From Deinococcus sp. Leaf326 (GTDB taxonomy: Bacteria > Deinococcota > Deinococci > Deinococcales > Deinococcaceae): a stretch of 64,000 bases of DNA. Where the stretch lies: positions 62,001 through 126,000 of the forward strand of contig NZ_LMOM01000065.1 in assembly GCF_001424185.1 (NCBI RefSeq). Direction: 5' to 3'. Shown here piece by piece: positions 1-14,114 of this stretch. How positions within the stretch are numbered: position 1 is the stretch's first letter; each line of letters starts with the position of its first letter. Under the pieces are notes generated by a model. The model was given only the letters and a program-made list of their open reading frames with translations. It had not been told where the DNA came from and did no database searches. The translations under genes were made by a program, and so were the position numbers.

Positions 1-275
1 CCATCGACTCGGCCACCGACACGCTGGTCGAGAACACGGTCAGCCCGGCCTTCAGCACTCTGGTCACCCGCTCGACGCTGGGCGTGGACGTGGGCACCGG
101 TCTGGCCGGCTTCGACATCGCCGGGGCCAGCGACGCCTACCTCACGGCCGTGTCGGGCACCAGCACCACCCTCTACCGCGTCAACCTGAGCGCCACCTCG
201 AACGCCGCGACCGCCGTGAGCACCATCAGCGGTGTGAGCATCAAGGCCATCGCGCTCAAGCTGCCCAGCCGCTAA
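1..275 (+). CDS. 3' end of a DUF4394-like secreted/surface protein (partial)
   Basis: Only the last ~90 codons are inside the window; the reading frame is open from base 3 to the TAA at 273-275, and the 5' end lies upstream. The peptide is rich in Ser, Thr, Ala and Val and has short beta-type repeats, including LAGFDIAGASDAYLTAV and TLYRVNLSATSN. This pattern (FDI...AYLT...LYRVNL) resembles the repeat of DUF4394 proteins, which are secreted beta-rich proteins common in Deinococcus. The biological role of that family is not established. The gene ends just before a strong hairpin terminator. The family call is by eye from a short fragment. Confidence 0.5.
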   Translation, partial: IDSATDTLVENTVSPAFSTLVTRSTLGVDVGTGLAGFDIAGASDAYLTAVSGTSTTLYRVNLSATSNAATAVSTISGVSIKAIALKLPSR

Positions 276-289
276 ATCGTTCCGGGCAG

Positions 290-322
290 AGCGGGCCACT
301 CCAAGGCGGGGTGGTCCGCTTT
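290..322 (+). terminator. Intrinsic terminator after the DUF4394-like gene
   Basis: A 13-pair stem (290-302 with 308-320, two G-U pairs) with a 5-nt loop is followed by a short T run. It lies between the first stop codon and the promoter of the next gene. Confidence 0.7.
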
Positions 323-347
323 CCATGCGGCCCGCTATCGTCGGGAC

Positions 348-908
348 ATGACCCTCTCCCCTACCCCTGCGCCGGACGCCCCCAAGACCGAGTGGCGAAG
401 CTGGGCACGGGCCACGCGCGGCGCCCTGCCTGACCGCTCGGCCGAGGTGACGGCCCACCTGCGCGGCCTCTTGCACGCCCAGGGCGCGCGGCGGGTGCTG
501 GCCTACCGCGCGCTGCCGGGCGAGCCGGACGTGTCGGGGCTGGCCGAGGACTTCACGCTGCTTGCCCCACGCGCCCGGTTCCGGCCCACGCCGCGCCTGA
601 CCCTGCACGCCTGGGACACGGCCACCGAACCCAGCCGTTTCGGGGCGCTGCAACCGCCCGTGAACGCGCCCGAGGAAGCCCTGGCGACGGTGGACGCCGT
701 GCTGCTGCCCGCCCTGGCCTACGACCGGCGCGGCGTGCGCCTGGGCTACGGCGGAGGTTTCTACGACCGCCTGCTGCCGGACTTCGGCGGGCTGGTGGTC
801 GGGGTAACGTGGGCGCCGCTGGTCGTCCCGGAACTGCCGAGCGAGGCCCACGACAGCCGCGCCGGATGGTTGGCGACGGAGGAAGGCGTGGCGCGGGTCC
901 GGCCCTGA
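348..908 (+). CDS. 5-formyltetrahydrofolate cyclo-ligase (MTHFS)
   Basis: 186-aa cytosolic enzyme that converts 5-formyl-THF to 5,10-methenyl-THF with ATP, recycling a folate storage form into the one-carbon pool. The family signature [10 protein letters not shown] is present near residues 131-140, with [13 protein letters not shown] just before it and the basic N-terminal helix ([15 protein letters not shown]) expected for ATP/folate binding. Length matches the family. The start is supported by a leaderless promoter: TATCGT at 336-341 ends 6 nt before the ATG and there is no ribosome binding site. The glycine cleavage operon, which also feeds one-carbon units, lies 1.4 kb downstream. A second, more distant cyclo-ligase-like gene lies at 51026. 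Confidence 0.9.
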   Translation: MTLSPTPAPDAPKTEWRSWARATRGALPDRSAEVTAHLRGLLHAQGARRVLAYRALPGEPDVSGLAEDFTLLAPRARFRPTPRLTLHAWDTATEPSRFGALQPPVNAPEEALATVDAVLLPALAYDRRGVRLGYGGGFYDRLLPDFGGLVVGVTWAPLVVPELPSEAHDSRAGWLATEEGVARVRP

Positions 909-930
909 AGCTCGGCCCACCCCGCACCCC

Positions 931-1560
931 CTACTCCACCCGCAGCTCAGCCTGGGCCGGACCGGCGCGGTCGGCCACGATGGCCTGCGCCACAACGTCC
1001 GGCGACAGGGCGCCGCGTGGGGCGCGGCCGACCTGGGCCCACAGGGCCGTGTCCACGGCGGGGGGCAGCACCAGCGTCAGGGCGAGGCCGCGCGTCTCCA
1101 GCCGGGCAATCTCGGCCGCGCGGGCCAGAGCGGCCTTGCTGGCGGCGTACTGCGAAAACCCGCGCGCCGTGACGAGTTCGGGGCGCGCGCCGATCAGGTA
1201 CACCCGGCCGCCGGGGGCCAGGCGGCTCAGCCCGTGCTTGAGCACCCACAGCGCCCCGAAATAGTTCGCGTTCCAGACCTGACGCACCTGCGCGGGGTTG
1301 GCCTCCGCGAGCGGATGCGGCCACGCGGCGCCGGCGGCGTAGACCAGGGTGTCCAGCGGAGGCGCGGCCTCCAGCAGCGCGCGCACATGGCTCTCGAACC
1401 CCAGGTCGGCGACGCGGGCCGCCGCGCCGAGTTCGGCTGCCAGCATACCCAGCTTGCCCTCGTCACGCCCCGAGAGGATCAGGTCGTCCCCCTGCGCCGC
1501 GAAGGCCCTCGCCGTCGCCGCCCCGATGCCGCCCGTCGCGCCCAGAATCATGGTCTGCAT
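931..1560 (-). CDS. SDR family NAD(P)-dependent oxidoreductase
   Basis: 209-aa short-chain dehydrogenase/reductase. The N-terminal Rossmann motif [14 protein letters not shown] (residues 7-20) binds NAD(P). The central part contains YAAGAAW, the counterpart of the NNAG motif, and the catalytic YxxxK is seen as YAASK near residue 138. At 209 aa it is shorter than classical SDRs (~250), so the C-terminal substrate loop is reduced. It is transcribed toward the cyclo-ligase gene and ends 23 nt from it. The 2'-5' RNA ligase-like gene stops 45 nt upstream, so the two minus-strand genes may share a transcript. Substrate cannot be deduced. Confidence 0.85.
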   Translation of the reverse strand: MQTMILGATGGIGAATARAFAAQGDDLILSGRDEGKLGMLAAELGAAARVADLGFESHVRALLEAAPPLDTLVYAAGAAWPHPLAEANPAQVRQVWNANYFGALWVLKHGLSRLAPGGRVYLIGARPELVTARGFSQYAASKAALARAAEIARLETRGLALTLVLPPAVDTALWAQVGRAPRGALSPDVVAQAIVADRAGPAQAELRVE

Positions 1561-1605
1561 GGGCCACAGCAGACCCCAGACACGGCCGCGTGACGGTACG
1601 CCCGC

Positions 1606-2151
1606 CTACGTCGCCCCGCTCTCCCCCAGCGGCCAGTGCTCGAGCGGCAGGTATACCCCGCCCGGTCCCGACTTGCGCAGCAGGGCGACCTCGTGGGCGG
1701 TGAAGGCCAGGGGGGCCGCCGTCAGGTCGGCGAAGGCGACGCGGGCCGCGTCCAGCAGCGCCGACAGATCGGTGCCGCGCCGGGCGAGCGCGACCGAGAG
1801 GTGGGGCGTCATATGCGCTCCCTCGTAGCCGAAGCGCTGGGCCGGGCGCAGGGCAGAGAGCAGCGCGAGGTGCAGGGCGACCGCGTCCGCGCTGTGCACG
1901 CTCAGGTACAGGGCCGTGCCGTTGCGGAAGACCGCTGGCCCCCCGACCTGCACCTGGACCGGGGCGTGCCCGGCGACCGCCGCCCGCGCGGTGGCAGCCC
2001 AGTCCAGATCGGGTGAGAGGCCGCTGCGCGCCTTGACGGTGATGTGGGGCGTGGCCGCCGCGTCGCGCAGGGCGTGCCCCTCCCGGAAGGCGGCGATGCG
2101 CGCGGCGAGGGCCGGAGGCGGCAGCACCGCCAGGAGGTACGAGGGGCTCAC
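1606..2151 (-). CDS. 2'-5' RNA ligase family / 2H phosphoesterase protein
   Basis: About 181 aa. The two HxT/Sx signatures of the 2H phosphoesterase superfamily are visible as HITVKA and, in the C-terminal half, HLSVAL. These histidines act in 2',3'-cyclic phosphate or 2'-5' RNA chemistry in family members such as ThpR and LigT. The open frame extends to 2313, but that would overlap the gcvT promoter and first codons. The first sensible start is the GTG at 2151, which gives [12 protein letters not shown], the usual beginning of the fold. No clear Shine-Dalgarno or TANNNT box was found, so the start is uncertain. RNA or nucleotide metabolism is likely; the exact substrate is unknown. Confidence 0.75.
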   Translation of the reverse strand: MSPSYLLAVLPPPALAARIAAFREGHALRDAAATPHITVKARSGLSPDLDWAATARAAVAGHAPVQVQVGGPAVFRNGTALYLSVHSADAVALHLALLSALRPAQRFGYEGAHMTPHLSVALARRGTDLSALLDAARVAFADLTAAPLAFTAHEVALLRKSGPGGVYLPLEHWPLGESGAT

Positions 2152-2266
2152 ACGGGCCAGGAAGTGCGCGGAGAGCGGCTTTTTCGGGGAAACATGGGGC
2201 AGTCTAGCCCTCCGGCCCAGGCGCCGAGTGTCCAGACGGCCCGGACGCTCCAGACCAGAGGTCAGG

Positions 2267-2272
2267 TACAGT
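2267..2272 (+). promoter_or_regulatory. Leaderless -10 box of the gcv operon
   Basis: TACAGT ends 6 nt before the GTG start of gcvT, so the transcript would begin at or within a base or two of the start codon. There is therefore no room for a 5' UTR riboswitch in front of gcvT. Confidence 0.6.
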
Positions 2273-2278
2273 TTTGAC

Positions 2279-3355
2279 GTGACCCAGACCCCTGATCCGG
2301 TGCTCCAACGCACCCCGCTGCACGCCGCTCACCTGCGGGCCGGGGCCAGGATGGTGCCCTTCGGCGGCTGGGACATGCCGGTGCAGTACGCGGGCCTCAA
2401 GGCCGAACACGACGCCGTGCGCACGGGTGCGGGCGTGTTCGACGTGTCGCACATGGGCGAGTTCCGCGTGACGGGTCCCGGCGCGCTGGCCTTCTTGCAG
2501 CACGTGACCACCAACGACGTGAGCAAACTGCGCCCCGGCCGCGCCGGTTACAACTGGCTGCCCGGCGTGACGGGCGGTCTGGTGGACGACATCTACATCT
2601 ACATGGCGGCCCCCGAGAACTACCTGATGGTGGTCAACGCGGGCAACATCGCCAAGGACTGGGCGCACCTTCAGGCCCAGACCGGCGGGTACGACGTGAC
2701 CCTGGCCGACGAGTCGGGCACGACCGCCCTGCTCGCCGTGCAGGGACCAAAAGCCGCCGAGATGCTCCAGCCCTTCACCGACACCGACCTGAACGCGAAA
2801 AAGAAGAACGCCTACTTCGCCGCCAAGTTGTTTGACTTTGAGGTGCAGCTGGCGCGCACCGGATACACGGGCGAGGACGGCTTCGAGATCTTCGTGGACG
2901 CCTCGGAGGCCGAGACGCTGTGGGACAAGCTGCTGGCGATCGGTGTCGTGCCGGCCGGGCTGGGCGCGCGCGACACCCTGCGGCTGGAAGCGGGCTTTCC
3001 CCTCTACGGCCACGAGTTCGGCGACGACATCCACCCGCTGAGCAGCCACTACGGCTGGGTCGTGAAGGACAAGGCGCACCTGGGGCGCGAACATCTGCAG
3101 GTGCCGGCTGCCCACAAGCTCATCGGCCTGCGCCTGGAGCGCGTGCCCGTGCGTGAGGGCTATCCCGTGAAGGTGGACGGACAGGTCGTGGGCCGCGTGA
3201 CCTCAGGCACGACCAGCCCGACGCTGGGCCACCCCATCGCCCTGGCCCTGGTGGACGCGGGCGCCGCGAACGCCGAGACCTACGCGGTCGAGGTGCGCGG
3301 CAAGGACCACCCGGCCACGCGCATGGACGTGCCGTTCTATGTCGGTGGGAAGTAG
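2279..3355 (+). CDS. gcvT: Glycine cleavage system T protein (aminomethyltransferase)
   Basis: 358 aa, the normal size. GcvT transfers the one-carbon unit from aminomethylated lipoyl-GcvH to THF, giving 5,10-methylene-THF and ammonia. Hallmarks are [19 protein letters not shown] near the N-terminus, FDVSHMGEF, the [14 protein letters not shown] block and [19 protein letters not shown] near residues 225-250. The frame is open well upstream (to 1916), but homology begins at the GTG at 2279. That start has TACAGT 6 nt upstream, a leaderless promoter. It heads gcvT-gcvH-gcvP, with 83 nt and 111 nt between the genes. Unlike many gcv operons it shows no glycine riboswitch. Confidence 0.95.
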   Translation: MTQTPDPVLQRTPLHAAHLRAGARMVPFGGWDMPVQYAGLKAEHDAVRTGAGVFDVSHMGEFRVTGPGALAFLQHVTTNDVSKLRPGRAGYNWLPGVTGGLVDDIYIYMAAPENYLMVVNAGNIAKDWAHLQAQTGGYDVTLADESGTTALLAVQGPKAAEMLQPFTDTDLNAKKKNAYFAAKLFDFEVQLARTGYTGEDGFEIFVDASEAETLWDKLLAIGVVPAGLGARDTLRLEAGFPLYGHEFGDDIHPLSSHYGWVVKDKAHLGREHLQVPAAHKLIGLRLERVPVREGYPVKVDGQVVGRVTSGTTSPTLGHPIALALVDAGAANAETYAVEVRGKDHPATRMDVPFYVGGK

Positions 3356-3438
3356 GAAGTAGACCCCCGGCCCTGGCGCCAGCCCAGGCTGTTGCCCCAC
3401 TCATCACCCACCACTGTCCTCTCAAGGAGAATAGACCC

Positions 3439-3804
3439 ATGCCCAGCACCCCCGACACCCTGAAATACGCCGCCTCCCACGAATGGCTCGCCGCCGACGG
3501 CACCGTGGGCATCTCCGACTTCGCGCAGGACCAGCTTGGTGACGTGGTGTACGTCGAACTCCCCGAAGTGGGGCGCGTGGTCACGGCGGGCGAGACGGTC
3601 GCCGTGGTCGAGTCGGTCAAGACCGCCAGCGATATCTATGCCCCGGCCAGCGGCACGGTCACGGCCGTCAACGAGGACCTGTCGGGCAACCCCGAGAAGG
3701 TCAACGAGTCGCCCTACGAGGGCGGGTGGCTGTTCAAGCTCGACGTGACCGAAGAAAGCGCCGAGTTGCTGGATGCCGCCGCCTACGAGGCGCAGGCGAA
3801 CTAA
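3439..3804 (+). CDS. gcvH: Glycine cleavage system H protein
   Basis: 121-aa lipoyl carrier that shuttles the aminomethyl intermediate from GcvP to GcvT. The lipoylation site is Lys61 in [14 protein letters not shown], and the residues around it match the family closely. HEWLA near the N-terminus and the acidic C-terminal helix are also typical. The ATG is preceded by an AAGGAG ribosome binding site (3425-3430), in contrast with leaderless gcvT, as expected for an internal gene of the operon. Confidence 0.96.
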   Translation: MPSTPDTLKYAASHEWLAADGTVGISDFAQDQLGDVVYVELPEVGRVVTAGETVAVVESVKTASDIYAPASGTVTAVNEDLSGNPEKVNESPYEGGWLFKLDVTEESAELLDAAAYEAQAN

Positions 3805-3915
3805 GTCCCGCCCATCCGGCCGTCAGCCCGCTGCCCCCGCCCCGCGTTCCGGCGGCGGAGCGCTGAAGGTTGACGGCCTTTTTCTGTTCAACCCTTCTTG
3901 TCCAAGGAGTACCCC

Positions 3916-6798
<2,883 letters not shown>

Positions 6799-6866
6799 AA
6801 TCAAGCCTCAACCCCGCCTTTCGCCAATTCTTACGCCCTAGCCACGGCGGCGGCCGACAATGCCCT

Positions 6867-7148
6867 ATGACCCAGGACAACGACGGCCGCGCGACCTACA
6901 ACCCGCCGGTGGACACCGACCCCGCCGAGTCGCCCACCGGCACTACCCCGGACGCCGACCTGCCCAACATGTCGCGTCCCGAGTTGCAGGAGCGGCCCCT
7001 TTCGGGCGATCCGCTGAACCCCACCACCGACACGCCGCGCACTGGGGGCATGGGCGGAATGCCCGGCACCATGAACCCGGTCCCGGCGGTGGGGGCCGAC
7101 ACCGACGGCGCGGGCTCCGCGCCGACCTCCGAACTCGAAGACCTGTAA
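6867..7148 (+). CDS. Small acidic, probably disordered protein (unknown)
   Basis: 93 aa, no recognised family. The sequence is rich in Pro, Thr, Asp, Gly and Met (for example GGMGGMPGTMNPVPAVG), has no Cys and no hydrophobic core, and looks intrinsically disordered. It is predicted to be soluble, with no signal peptide or membrane segment. The ATG is preceded 5 nt upstream by GACAAT, a weak leaderless-type -10 box. It lies 68 nt after gcvP and could instead be read through from that operon. A similar low-complexity acidic protein is encoded at 13766-13993. Coding status rests on codon bias and conservation of style only. Confidence 0.6.
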   Translation: MTQDNDGRATYNPPVDTDPAESPTGTTPDADLPNMSRPELQERPLSGDPLNPTTDTPRTGGMGGMPGTMNPVPAVGADTDGAGSAPTSELEDL

Positions 7149-7153
7149 GAGCC

Positions 7154-7507
7154 TCAGCGGGGGCCGGGGCTGGCTATGGTTTCCTTCAACCGCTGGCCCG
7201 AGCGTCCGTATTGCGTGATGGCTGTGGTCCTACCCGCCGTCTCGGCCGAGCGCACGACGAATACGGGCATCTCTCGTGTACCTACCTTCACAGTGCCGAT
7301 CCCTGGGGGCAGGCTGCGGCGCAGCTCAATTAAGAAGGGTTGTATGGCCTGCCCCCGGTAATACCGGACGTATTGTGCTTGCTCCGCGGGTGCCAGCCGG
7401 GCATACGCCGCAGGGGTGAGCGATAGGGCGAGAGTCGGGCGACCGTCCGCCAAGGCCATAGAGGCAAGGAGCGCAAGACCCAGGGTCAGCCGACATCTGA
7501 GGGACAT
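7154..7507 (-). CDS. Small secreted protein (unknown)
   Basis: 117 aa. Residues 1-20 form a signal peptide with a basic start (MSLRCRLTLG), a hydrophobic core LALLASMA and a likely cleavage after ALA. The mature part contains an SLTPAAYARLAPAEQAQYVRYYRG helix and a PGIGTVKVGTREMPVFVVRS beta segment. No family was recognised and there is no catalytic motif. It is convergent with the small acidic protein gene, with 5 nt between the stops. Confidence 0.6.
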   Translation of the reverse strand: MSLRCRLTLGLALLASMALADGRPTLALSLTPAAYARLAPAEQAQYVRYYRGQAIQPFLIELRRSLPPGIGTVKVGTREMPVFVVRSAETAGRTTAITQYGRSGQRLKETIASPGPR

Positions 7508-7572
7508 GCCCCCAGCAGAGCACGAAAAGGCCCCGGACCATTCACCAGTCCGCGGCCTTCTCCAGCGTCGCC

Positions 7573-8139
7573 TCAGCGTCTGCTGCTGTGGTCGCCTTCG
7601 GCGAATTCCTCGACGAGCTTCTTGTTGAAGGCAGGGATGTCGTTAGGGTTGCGGCTCGTGACCACGCCCCGGTCGGTCACGACTTCCTCATCCACCCACT
7701 GCGCGCCGGCCAACTTGAGCTCGTGCTGGAGGCTGGGCCAACTCGTCATCTTCAGGCCTTTGGCGATGCCCGTCTCGCTCAGGCTCCAGGGGCCGTGGCA
7801 GATCGCGCCGATGGGCAGGCCCAGGTCGTAGGCGTCCCGCACGAACTTCATGGCGGCGTCGCTCAGGCGCAGCTTGTCGGGGTTGACCGTACCACCGGGC
7901 AGCACCAGCCCGTCGTAATCGGCCGCGCTCACCTCGTCTACCGTCTTGTCCACGTCGTACTTGGCCTGCGGCTCGATATCGCCTTTCATGCTCTGAATCT
8001 GGCCGACCTTGAGGCTGATGAGGTGCGTGGTCGCGCCCGCTTCCTCAAGGGCCTGCCGCGGCTTTGTCAGCTCGACTTCCTCTACGCCGTCGGCCGCCAG
8101 AATGGCGATCTTCTTGCCTTCCAAACTCTGCTTGGTCAT
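7573..8139 (-). CDS. DJ-1/PfpI family protein (type 1 glutamine amidotransferase-like)
   Basis: 188 aa. The nucleophile elbow is AICHGPW with Cys114-His115, preceded by the acidic [11 protein letters not shown] strand; this is the PfpI/YhbO/YraA subgroup of the DJ-1 superfamily. The start [15 protein letters not shown] carries the conserved Glu that activates the cysteine. Members have been described as stress proteins with deglycase, protease or chaperone activities, and which applies here cannot be told from sequence. CATCCT ends 6 nt before the ATG, resembling the leaderless -10 boxes elsewhere in the window. Confidence 0.88.
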   Translation of the reverse strand: MTKQSLEGKKIAILAADGVEEVELTKPRQALEEAGATTHLISLKVGQIQSMKGDIEPQAKYDVDKTVDEVSAADYDGLVLPGGTVNPDKLRLSDAAMKFVRDAYDLGLPIGAICHGPWSLSETGIAKGLKMTSWPSLQHELKLAGAQWVDEEVVTDRGVVTSRNPNDIPAFNKKLVEEFAEGDHSSRR

Positions 8140-8251
8140 GTGGGAAGGATGGCGTCTACACGCCTCAGCCCCATGACGGCCGGCTGAACCGGCGTTTAGG
8201 CCCTGTTGAGGCGCACTTTAGGCACCCCGGACTGGGCCACGTTTGCCGCAC

Positions 8252-8276
8252 GAAAAAGACTCCCCGCGTGGGGAGC
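8252..8276 (-). terminator. Intrinsic terminator downstream of the cupin gene
   Basis: On the minus strand a 7-bp G/C stem with a 4-nt loop is followed by CTTTTT, 21 nt after the cupin stop codon. Confidence 0.75.
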
Positions 8277-8296
8277 CTGAAGGGGCATCATCCGCC

Positions 8297-8620
8297 TTAC
8301 TCGCCCGGCGTGATGACCTCGACCGCGTTCAGCACTTCCAGCACGCGGTAGGTGTGCTGCGCGCCCTTCGGCACGCGGTAACTGTCGCCAGCCTCCAGCG
8401 TGAGGGTCTGGCCGTCCACCGTCAGCTCGACCTTGCCCTGGATGACGTAGCCCAGCGTCTCGTAGGCGTTGGCATGGGGCGTCTTGTCGGCAGTGTCCTG
8501 CGGCTGCTCGTTGTGCCACAGCCGCATGCTGCTGCTCTCGCCCTTGATCAGGTGGTGCTCGCCGTCTTTACCATGCGTGGTGCTGCCCTGACTGACCTTG
8601 TAGTCACTGTGCTGTGTCAT
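8297..8620 (-). CDS. Cupin domain protein
   Basis: 107-aa single-domain beta barrel. Cupin motif 1 is partly visible in ETLGYVIQGKVELTVDGQ and motif 2 in LEAGDSYRVPKGAQHTYRV, whose final His is the expected metal ligand. The histidine-rich stretch GKDGEHHLIKGES near the N-terminus may add ligands. The frame is open to 8683, but MTQHSDYKV at 8620 is the natural start, with GACGCT 6 nt upstream. The gene ends at its own terminator. Function is not predictable. Confidence 0.75.
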   Translation of the reverse strand: MTQHSDYKVSQGSTTHGKDGEHHLIKGESSSMRLWHNEQPQDTADKTPHANAYETLGYVIQGKVELTVDGQTLTLEAGDSYRVPKGAQHTYRVLEVLNAVEVITPGE

Positions 8621-8784
8621 GGCCCCAGCGTCGCAGCCGGGCCGCGCGCCGGGGTGAGGCGGGCCTTCAGGGCACTTGGGCAAGTGGGCTCACCGGCACC
8701 GCTTCCTTCGGTAATCGCCGGAAGGGCACCACAGGACCACCGTCTCTGCGGGCCTAGCCCGCCCGGCTGTAGCCGGAGCTCCCG

Positions 8785-9204
8785 TCAGTCCGGCCGTGGC
8801 CGGGCCCACCACGCCAGCCAGGCTGCCCATAGGTTCAGCGCGGCCCCCAACAGGTGCCAGAGCCACGCTGCCCCCGAGACGGCCCAGGCCAGCGCCGCCA
8901 GGGCCCCCAGCAGGTTCAGCCCCAGGCCAATGGATAGGGTCAGGCGCTCGTGCGGCGTGTAGTACATGGGCGTGCGCGGGTGCGGATCGCTCATGGCGTC
9001 GCGGGCCTCGGCGTAGCGGATCAGGGTCAGGACGCCGTAGACGAGCAGCAACCCAGCCAGCAACATCCCTGCCAGCCCCAGATACCGCGCCGCGCCGTAA
9101 TCGAAGGCCCCCAGCCCAAAGTGCGCCAGCGCGGCCAAAACGCTGACCCCCGCGAGGCCCAGCGTGCGGGGAGTGCTGTAGTTCGGCGCGTCACCCAGAG
9201 GCAT
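8785..9204 (-). CDS. Membrane protein (unknown, about 4 TM segments)
   Basis: 139 aa. Four hydrophobic segments are visible: around residues 15-33 (LAGVSVLAALAHFGLGAF), 40-62 (YLGLAGMLLAGLLLVYGVLTLI), 88-108 and 112-132. A charged cytoplasmic loop RYAEARDAMSDPHPRTPMYYTPHERL lies between segments 2 and 3. No family recognised. The upstream gene on the same strand (the cupin at 9297) is 92 nt away, so co-transcription with topA is possible but not shown. Confidence 0.65.
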   Translation of the reverse strand: MPLGDAPNYSTPRTLGLAGVSVLAALAHFGLGAFDYGAARYLGLAGMLLAGLLLVYGVLTLIRYAEARDAMSDPHPRTPMYYTPHERLTLSIGLGLNLLGALAALAWAVSGAAWLWHLLGAALNLWAAWLAWWARPRPD

Positions 9205-9296
9205 AAGGATGGCCGCAGTCTAGAGGCCTTGGCCGTCCGCAACTGGCTGCCCGCTTGCAGCCCTGGGCCTGCCCTACTGGTTTTGGGGCGCCGGGT

Positions 9297-9605
9297 TCAG
9301 CCCCCAGCCACGAGGAGCAGCACACTGCCCGCGCGGGTGGGTACGGCCTCCCAGGGACCTGTGGACGCATAACCCTCGCCGGGGCGCAGGCGCACGAAGT
9401 TACCGTCGGGAAAGTCGAGCAATACCTCGCCGTGCAGGCACAGCAGCCAGCCACGTTCCCCGGCGCCATCCGTTTTGCCTGCCAGGCCCAGCACCCGCAG
9501 CGTGCCTCCCGGCAACGCGACCCACTGGCCCGGCGACCCCTGGGCCAGCCGCACGAAGTGCAGCGCCTGAGGCACCTCGGCGCGGGGACGGGCAAGGGGG
9601 CGCAC
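9297..9605 (-). CDS. Cupin-like protein downstream of topA
   Basis: 102 aa. A short beta-rich protein with a cupin-like pattern: GGTLRVLGLAG, LCLHGEVLLDFPDGNFVRLRPGEGY and a final VPTRAGSVLLLVAGG strand. The usual metal-binding histidines are mostly absent, so a metal-free ligand-binding role is possible. Its ATG is only 5 nt after the topA stop codon, so it is almost certainly translated from the topA mRNA. No function can be assigned. Confidence 0.6.
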   Translation of the reverse strand: MRPLARPRAEVPQALHFVRLAQGSPGQWVALPGGTLRVLGLAGKTDGAGERGWLLCLHGEVLLDFPDGNFVRLRPGEGYASTGPWEAVPTRAGSVLLLVAGG

Positions 9606-9610
9606 AGCCG

Positions 9611-12559
<2,949 letters not shown>

Positions 12560-12699
12560 AAGGCGCAGGCTCCGTGTGAGGGTGATTCTGCCCTGAGCGT
12601 AGCATGGCCCCAGAACGCTTCATGAGGAGCGGGGATGCAAAGACCAGAGGGTTGTGGAAAGAGGAAAGCAGACAGGGCGGAAGTCGAGCGTGAACCGCT

Positions 12700-13725
12700 T
12701 CAGGACACGGCCAGGACCCCTGACGCCTGGGGCCGCGCACCGAGCACCTCGTCGGGCACGCCCGCCAGAGCCGCCTCGACGACTTCCAGCCCCGCCCCCG
12801 GCCTGTGCCCCTGCTCGGAGATCGTGCGCTTCCAGTGGCGCGCGCCCGGCTGTCCAGCGAACAGGCCCAGCGTGTGTTTCATCATGCGGTTCAGGGGCTG
12901 GCCCTGCGCGAGTTGCGCGGCGACGTAGGGCAGATACGCCTCGATGGCCTCGCGGCGGGTGACGGGCACCCCATCTTCTCCGAATACGTCGCGGTCGGCG
13001 GCGGCCAGCAGGTAGGGCTCCTGGTAGGCCGCGCGGCCGATCATGGCGCCGTCGGCCCAGGTCAGGGCGTCCTGGGCGGCGGCCAGCGAGAGGACGCCGC
13101 CGTTGAGGACGACCGTCAGGTGCGGGAAATCGGCCTTGAGCTGCCGCACCACGTCGTAGCGCAGCGGCGGAATCTCACGGTTCTCCCGGGGCGAGAGGCC
13201 CGAGAGCCACGCCTTGCGGGCATGGACGATAAAGGTCGTGACGCCCGCCTGCGCCACCGTGCCCACGAAGTGCCGCAGGTGGTCGTAGCTGTCCAGATCG
13301 TCGATGCCGATGCGGTGCTTGACGGTCACGGGCAGGTGGGTCGCCGCGATCATCGCCCCGGCGGCGCGGGCCACCACGTCGGGGGTCGCCATCAGGCACG
13401 CACCGAACGAGCCGCTTTGCACGCGGTCGCTGGGGCAGCCGCAGTTGAGATTGACCTCGTCGTAGCCGTAGCCCTCGGCCATGCGGGCGCACTCGGCGAG
13501 CGCCGCCGGGTCGCTGCCGCCCAGTTGCAGCGCCACCGGACGCTCGGGCGCGCTGAAGCCGAGATGACGTTCGCGGTCGCCGTGGATAATCGCCCCGGTC
13601 GTGACCATCTCGGTGTACAGCAAGGTACGGCGGGTCAGCGTGCGGTGGAACATCCGGCAGTGCCGGTCGGTCCAGTCGAGCATCGGCGCGACCGAGAGGG
13701 TATGTGGGGGGCGGGGGGCGACCAT
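12700..13725 (-). CDS. dusA: tRNA-dihydrouridine(20/20a) synthase DusA
   Basis: 341 aa, FMN-dependent. It reduces U20/U20a in the tRNA D-loop with NADPH. The DusA-type start LSVAPMLDWTDRHCRMFHR, the active-site NLNCGCPSD with catalytic Cys97, the KHRIGIDD segment and the FMN-phosphate motif LNGGVLSL are all present. Length fits the DusA subfamily. The start is supported by TACACT at 13735-13740, 9 nt upstream, with no ribosome binding site. It stands alone between topA and a small acidic gene on the same strand. Confidence 0.93.
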   Translation of the reverse strand: MVAPRPPHTLSVAPMLDWTDRHCRMFHRTLTRRTLLYTEMVTTGAIIHGDRERHLGFSAPERPVALQLGGSDPAALAECARMAEGYGYDEVNLNCGCPSDRVQSGSFGACLMATPDVVARAAGAMIAATHLPVTVKHRIGIDDLDSYDHLRHFVGTVAQAGVTTFIVHARKAWLSGLSPRENREIPPLRYDVVRQLKADFPHLTVVLNGGVLSLAAAQDALTWADGAMIGRAAYQEPYLLAAADRDVFGEDGVPVTRREAIEAYLPYVAAQLAQGQPLNRMMKHTLGLFAGQPGARHWKRTISEQGHRPGAGLEVVEAALAGVPDEVLGARPQASGVLAVS

Positions 13726-13765
13726 AGACCCACCAGTGTAACGCAGGGGCCGAGCGCCCGAATGT

Positions 13766-13993
13766 TCAGCGCGGAATGTCGGTTCCGGCGTCGAAGGTCG
13801 TCCCCGAGCCGTCCTTGTCCAGCGTGTCCTCGGGCAGGCCGTCCACCGAGGCGCCCGTGGGAACGCCGCCGCCCACCGGGGTCTCGGTATCGCCGCTGTC
13901 CGAGTCGTCCATGTACCCGGCGCGGTCGCTCATGCCGTTGCCGGCGTCGTCGGGCAGGCCCTGATGCTGGTCTGGCTGTCTGGGGTCGGTCAT
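13766..13993 (-). CDS. Small acidic, probably disordered protein (unknown)
   Basis: 75 aa, strongly acidic and rich in Asp, Gly and Pro (MDDSDSGDTETPVGGG, EDTLDKDGSGTTFDAG), without Cys or hydrophobic core. A leaderless promoter (TAGCCT at 14000-14005, ending 6 nt before the ATG) supports the start and shows it is transcribed by itself. It resembles in composition the protein at 6867-7148, although no clear alignment is visible. Family unknown; it is probably a natively unfolded protein. Confidence 0.65.
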   Translation of the reverse strand: MTDPRQPDQHQGLPDDAGNGMSDRAGYMDDSDSGDTETPVGGGVPTGASVDGLPEDTLDKDGSGTTFDAGTDIPR

Positions 13994-14114
13994 GGGCACA
14001 GGCTAGGGGGCCGGGGACGGGCTGTGGAAAGGAGAGGCTTGGGCAAGCGCCAATGCCCCGTTGCGGGGCCAGGCCGACCATTCTCGCTGCTCGTCCCCAG
14101 TCCACCAACCCCGC

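Noticed and set aside
1916..2278. N-terminal extension of gcvT
   Set aside because: The extra 121 residues do not match GcvT, they overlap the 2'-5' RNA ligase-like gene, and a leaderless promoter sits at 2267-2272.
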